A DNA stretch of 8,551 nucleotides from Actinomycetales bacterium (GTDB lineage Bacteria > Actinomycetota > Actinomycetes > Actinomycetales > Dermabacteraceae): positions 1 through 8,551 of the forward strand of contig JAAZLF010000632.1 in the NCBI GenBank assembly GCA_012799425.1, written 5' to 3'. This document shows positions 6,375-8,551 of the stretch, in pieces. Made by a program: the position numbers and the translations under genes. A model generated the notes under the pieces. That model had not been told where the DNA came from, made no database searches, and was given only the letters and a program-made list of their open reading frames with translations. Position 1 is the first letter of the stretch, and the number at the start of each line of letters is the position of its first letter.

Positions 6375-6380
6375 GAAAGG
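6375..6380 (+). promoter_or_regulatory. Shine-Dalgarno of the dehydrogenase gene
   Basis: GAAAGG lies eight bases before the ATG at 6389. The 67-base gap after gntR shows no TANNNT promoter element or stable hairpin, so read-through from gntR is expected. Confidence 0.55.
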
Positions 6381-6388
6381 CCCCACCC

Positions 6389-7399
6389 ATGCGTGCACTG
6401 GAGATCCACGGCACCGGCGACCTCCGCATCGTCGACCGCACCGCCGCCGACCCCGCCCCCGGCCAGGTCCAGATCGCGGTCGAATGGGGCGGCATCTGCG
6501 GCTCCGACATCGCGTACTGGCGCCACGGCGTCTCCGGCACCGCAGTGATGTCCCATCCCTTCGTGCTGGGACATGAGGTCTCCGGTCGGGTGCTGCGTCT
6601 CGGGGCAGACGTCAGCGGTCTGAGCGAAGGACAACCGGTCACCGTCCATCCCGCCCGCACCACCGGGCCGCTGCCCGAGCGCCTGGCCGGGCGGGACAAC
6701 CTCCACCCCCGTCTGACCTACCTCGGCTCCGCCGCGCAGGAGCCGCACACGGACGGCGGCTTCGCCGAGGTGATCACCGTCGGCGCCGAGCAGGTGGTCC
6801 CATTGCCGGAAGGTCTGGACACCCGTCGCGCCGTGCTCGCCGAGCCGCTGGGCGTGGCGATCCATGCGGTGCGCCGTGCGGGTGACGTCGAGGGCGCGCA
6901 CGTGCTGGTGGCCGGCTGCGGGCCCGTCGGCCTGCTGGTGGTCCTCGCCGCCCGCGCCGCCGGCGCCGCGCGCATCACCGCGGTGGACCCGGCCGTCCCG
7001 GCGCGGGAGCGTGCCCTCTCGATCGGGGCCGACGAAGCGCTCGAGACCGCCGCGGGCATGCCTGAGACGATCACCGTCGCCTTCGAGGCCTCGGGCGCGC
7101 CAGCCTCGCTGGATGCGATCTTCCGTTCGATCACCCGCGCCTCGGTGGTGGTGCAGGTGGGCAACCTCCCGCCCTCCCCCGTGTCGGTGACGCTGGGACC
7201 GGTGGTCTCCAAGGAGATCGACTACCGCGGCACCTACCGCTTCGTCAGCGAGATCGAGGACGCGGTGCGACTGCTGGCAGGCACCGCTCTCGCCGACCAC
7301 GTGATCAGCCACGTCCATGACCTCGAGGACTCCCTCGCCGCGTTCGAGACGCAGGTGTCCGATCCCACCAGCAGCAAGGTGGTGCTGCGGATCTCCTGA
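6389..7399 (+). CDS. idnD: zinc-dependent medium-chain dehydrogenase, L-idonate 5-dehydrogenase-like
   Basis: A 336-residue MDR-superfamily enzyme that probably oxidises a sugar acid or polyol with NAD(P)+. Catalytic zinc ligands are visible: Cys37 in GGICGSD, His62 and Glu63 in GHEV, and Glu152 in AEPLGVAIHA. The Rossmann motif GCGPVG (176-181) is followed by Asp200 at the end of strand 2, which favours NAD+. Stretches recalled from E. coli IdnD align closely: GGICGSD, VLGHEV, the LGSA...PH.DGGF segment (112-125), AEPL.VAIHA and RG.(Y/F)RF.SE (280-288). The structural-zinc lobe (87-106) has lost all four cysteines found in E. coli IdnD; Thr, Leu, Arg and His occupy those places. It is last in the transporter-regulator operon. 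No ketogluconate reductase or gluconokinase gene lies beside it, so the true substrate may be another aldonate or polyol. Confidence 0.85.
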   Translation: MRALEIHGTGDLRIVDRTAADPAPGQVQIAVEWGGICGSDIAYWRHGVSGTAVMSHPFVLGHEVSGRVLRLGADVSGLSEGQPVTVHPARTTGPLPERLAGRDNLHPRLTYLGSAAQEPHTDGGFAEVITVGAEQVVPLPEGLDTRRAVLAEPLGVAIHAVRRAGDVEGAHVLVAGCGPVGLLVVLAARAAGAARITAVDPAVPARERALSIGADEALETAAGMPETITVAFEASGAPASLDAIFRSITRASVVVQVGNLPPSPVSVTLGPVVSKEIDYRGTYRFVSEIEDAVRLLAGTALADHVISHVHDLEDSLAAFETQVSDPTSSKVVLRIS

Positions 7400-7424
7400 G
7401 CGAGGCGCAGCGAGGGCGCTGACC

Positions 7425-7430
7425 TAGACT
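7425..7430 (+). promoter_or_regulatory. candidate -10 element of the kinase-NUDIX gene
   Basis: TAGACT fits TANNNT and lies eight bases before the GTG start, so transcription should begin at or within two bases of that codon. The 39-base gap after the dehydrogenase gene has no ribosome-binding site of good quality. This gene is thus probably transcribed on its own. Confidence 0.5.
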
Positions 7431-7438
7431 GGACGGCC

Positions 7439-8500
7439 GTGACCTCCCCCCTCCCGTCCTCCCGGGCCCCGCGCCGTATCGTCCTGCTCGTCGGCCCCTC
7501 GGGCAGCGGGAAGGGCGAGCTGTCCCGCCGCTCCGGCCTGCCCGTGCTCGCGCTGGACGAGTTCTACCGCGACCTCGACGAGCCGGGTCTCCCCCGCCGC
7601 TACGGCATCGTGGACTGGGACGATCCCGCCTCCTGGGACGGCGAGGCGGCCCTCGAGGCGCTCACCTCGCTCGCCCACGACGGCGCCGCCGAGGTGCCCG
7701 TCTACTCGATCTCGGTCTCGCGCCGTCAGGGGATGCGGCGGCTCGAGACGGGGGATGCCCCGCTGCTCATCGCCGAGGGCATCTTCGCCGCCGAGCTGAT
7801 CGCGCCGCTCGCGGCCGCCGGTCTGCTGGCCGATGCGATCGTGCTGCGACGGCCCGTCCCGCTGGTGTTCGCCCTGCGGCTGGCGCGGGATCTGCGCGAG
7901 CGACGCAAGCCGCCGCACACCCTGCTGTGGCGGGGCTGGTCGCTGGCACGGGCACAGCGTGCCGACATCGCGCGCTGGACCGCAGCAGGCATGCGGCCCG
8001 AGGGCCTGCACCGCGGCACCGACCGGGTGCGGCGCCTGACCGGTTGCGCCGAAGCCTCCCAGCACCTGCGGGCACGGACCCCGCACCACGCTGTCCTGCG
8101 GATCACCGCGGTGTGCTTCCTGCGCGAGGGAGCGCACGGCACCGAGGTGCTCGCTGTGCGCAAGCGGGGCACCGGCTCGTACATGCAGGTCGGAGGGAAG
8201 CTCGAGGAGGGTGAGAGCGCGCTCGATGCCGCGCTGCGGGAGGTCCACGAGGAGCTCGGGGTGGAGCTGGCCGCAGAGGACCTCACGCGGCTCGGCGACT
8301 TCGAGGCCAGCGCCGCCAATGAGCCGGACACCCTGGTCCGCTCCACGGTCTGGACCACCCGCGCTCGCCTGCCCGAGGACCTCGCCGTGCGTGCGGAGCT
8401 CGCCGAGCACCGCTGGGTCCGCCTCGACGCGCCCGTCTCCGGTGCGCGGCTGGCCCCGCTGATGGTCGAGCACATCTTCCCGGCGCTGCGCGCTCTGTGA
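7439..8500 (+). CDS. fusion of a uridine-kinase-like P-loop domain and a NUDIX hydrolase
   Basis: A single 353-residue open frame with two enzyme domains. Residues about 12-205 form a P-loop kinase of the uridine kinase family. They carry Walker A GPSGSGK (19-25), DEFYRD (40-45, the nucleoside-side motif), DWDDPASWD (59-67), IAEGIF (111-116) and an Arg-rich lid RLARDLRERRKPP (147-159). Residues about 217-353 are a NUDIX domain with a perfect GX5EX7REUXEEXGU box at 253-275 (Gly253, Glu259, Arg267, Glu268, Glu271, Glu272). Bacterial relatives that I recall of the kinase part end near 200-220 residues, so the NUDIX part is an addition. The chosen GTG is preceded by a TAGACT -10. Substrates are unknown. 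A nucleotide made by the first domain could be checked or cleaved by the second, but that is inference. No frameshift or stop separates the domains. Confidence 0.88.
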   Translation: MTSPLPSSRAPRRIVLLVGPSGSGKGELSRRSGLPVLALDEFYRDLDEPGLPRRYGIVDWDDPASWDGEAALEALTSLAHDGAAEVPVYSISVSRRQGMRRLETGDAPLLIAEGIFAAELIAPLAAAGLLADAIVLRRPVPLVFALRLARDLRERRKPPHTLLWRGWSLARAQRADIARWTAAGMRPEGLHRGTDRVRRLTGCAEASQHLRARTPHHAVLRITAVCFLREGAHGTEVLAVRKRGTGSYMQVGGKLEEGESALDAALREVHEELGVELAAEDLTRLGDFEASAANEPDTLVRSTVWTTRARLPEDLAVRAELAEHRWVRLDAPVSGARLAPLMVEHIFPALRAL

Positions 8501-8531
8501 GCACGCAGGCCCGTGAAGAGAGGACGGCGCC

Positions 8532-8551
8532 GGGTCCCCTGTCGGGGGCCC
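8532..8551 (+). terminator. GC-rich hairpin after the kinase-NUDIX gene (at window edge)
   Basis: The bases at 8532-8539 pair with 8544-8551 in an 8-bp stem with one T-G wobble and a TGTC loop, 31 bases past the stop codon. The window ends at the stem, so a following T-tract or longer stem cannot be judged. Confidence 0.5.

Noticed and set aside
6227..7318. Minus-strand open frame (363 codons) antisense to the dehydrogenase
   Set aside because: There is no domain signature, and it lies opposite a gene with intact MDR motifs.
7400..7424. Terminator between the dehydrogenase and kinase-NUDIX genes
   Set aside because: The only fold seen is a 4-bp stem (7409-7412 with 7417-7420) without a T-tract, too weak to call.
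1..8551. Mobile elements, CRISPR, tRNA or other RNA genes
   Set aside because: I scanned both strands and saw no transposase or integrase motif, regularly spaced repeats, or tRNA-like cloverleaf. Composition is uniform throughout, with no sign of recent transfer.

Overview
The window is high-GC DNA that is dense in genes. It carries seven recognisable protein genes, short intergenic gaps and several transcription starts that look leaderless. The gene content and synteny (lpdA, purine nucleoside phosphorylase, PmmB-type mutase) indicate an actinobacterium. A Micrococcales organism such as Brachybacterium or a relative is my best guess from protein style, but I could not test it. No rRNA, tRNA, CRISPR array, insertion sequence or phage gene is visible.

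Region 1 (1-3888) is a nucleoside-salvage block. The 5' part of an lpdA-type flavoprotein gene runs leftward off the window edge. Divergent from it is a two-gene operon: a trimeric-type purine nucleoside phosphorylase overlapping by 4 bases with a phosphohexomutase/phosphopentomutase. Facing that operon is deoC (deoxyribose-phosphate aldolase), separated by two strong hairpins that probably end transcription from both sides. Together the enzymes form a route: purine (deoxy)nucleoside -> (deoxy)ribose-1-phosphate -> (deoxy)ribose-5-phosphate -> acetaldehyde plus glyceraldehyde-3-phosphate.

Region 2 (about 3960-7399) is a three-gene, same-strand cassette. It holds an Nramp-fold membrane transporter lacking the canonical metal-binding motifs, an FCD-type GntR repressor, and a medium-chain dehydrogenase closely resembling L-idonate 5-dehydrogenase. 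An extended -10 promoter lies inside an inverted repeat upstream of the first gene, a plausible autoregulatory operator. The combination suggests uptake and oxidation of a sugar acid or polyol rather than metal homeostasis. This is the most unusual part of the window.

Region 3 (7425-8551) is a single gene with its own probable leaderless promoter. It encodes a fusion of a uridine-kinase-like P-loop domain to a complete NUDIX hydrolase domain, and a GC-rich hairpin follows at the window edge.
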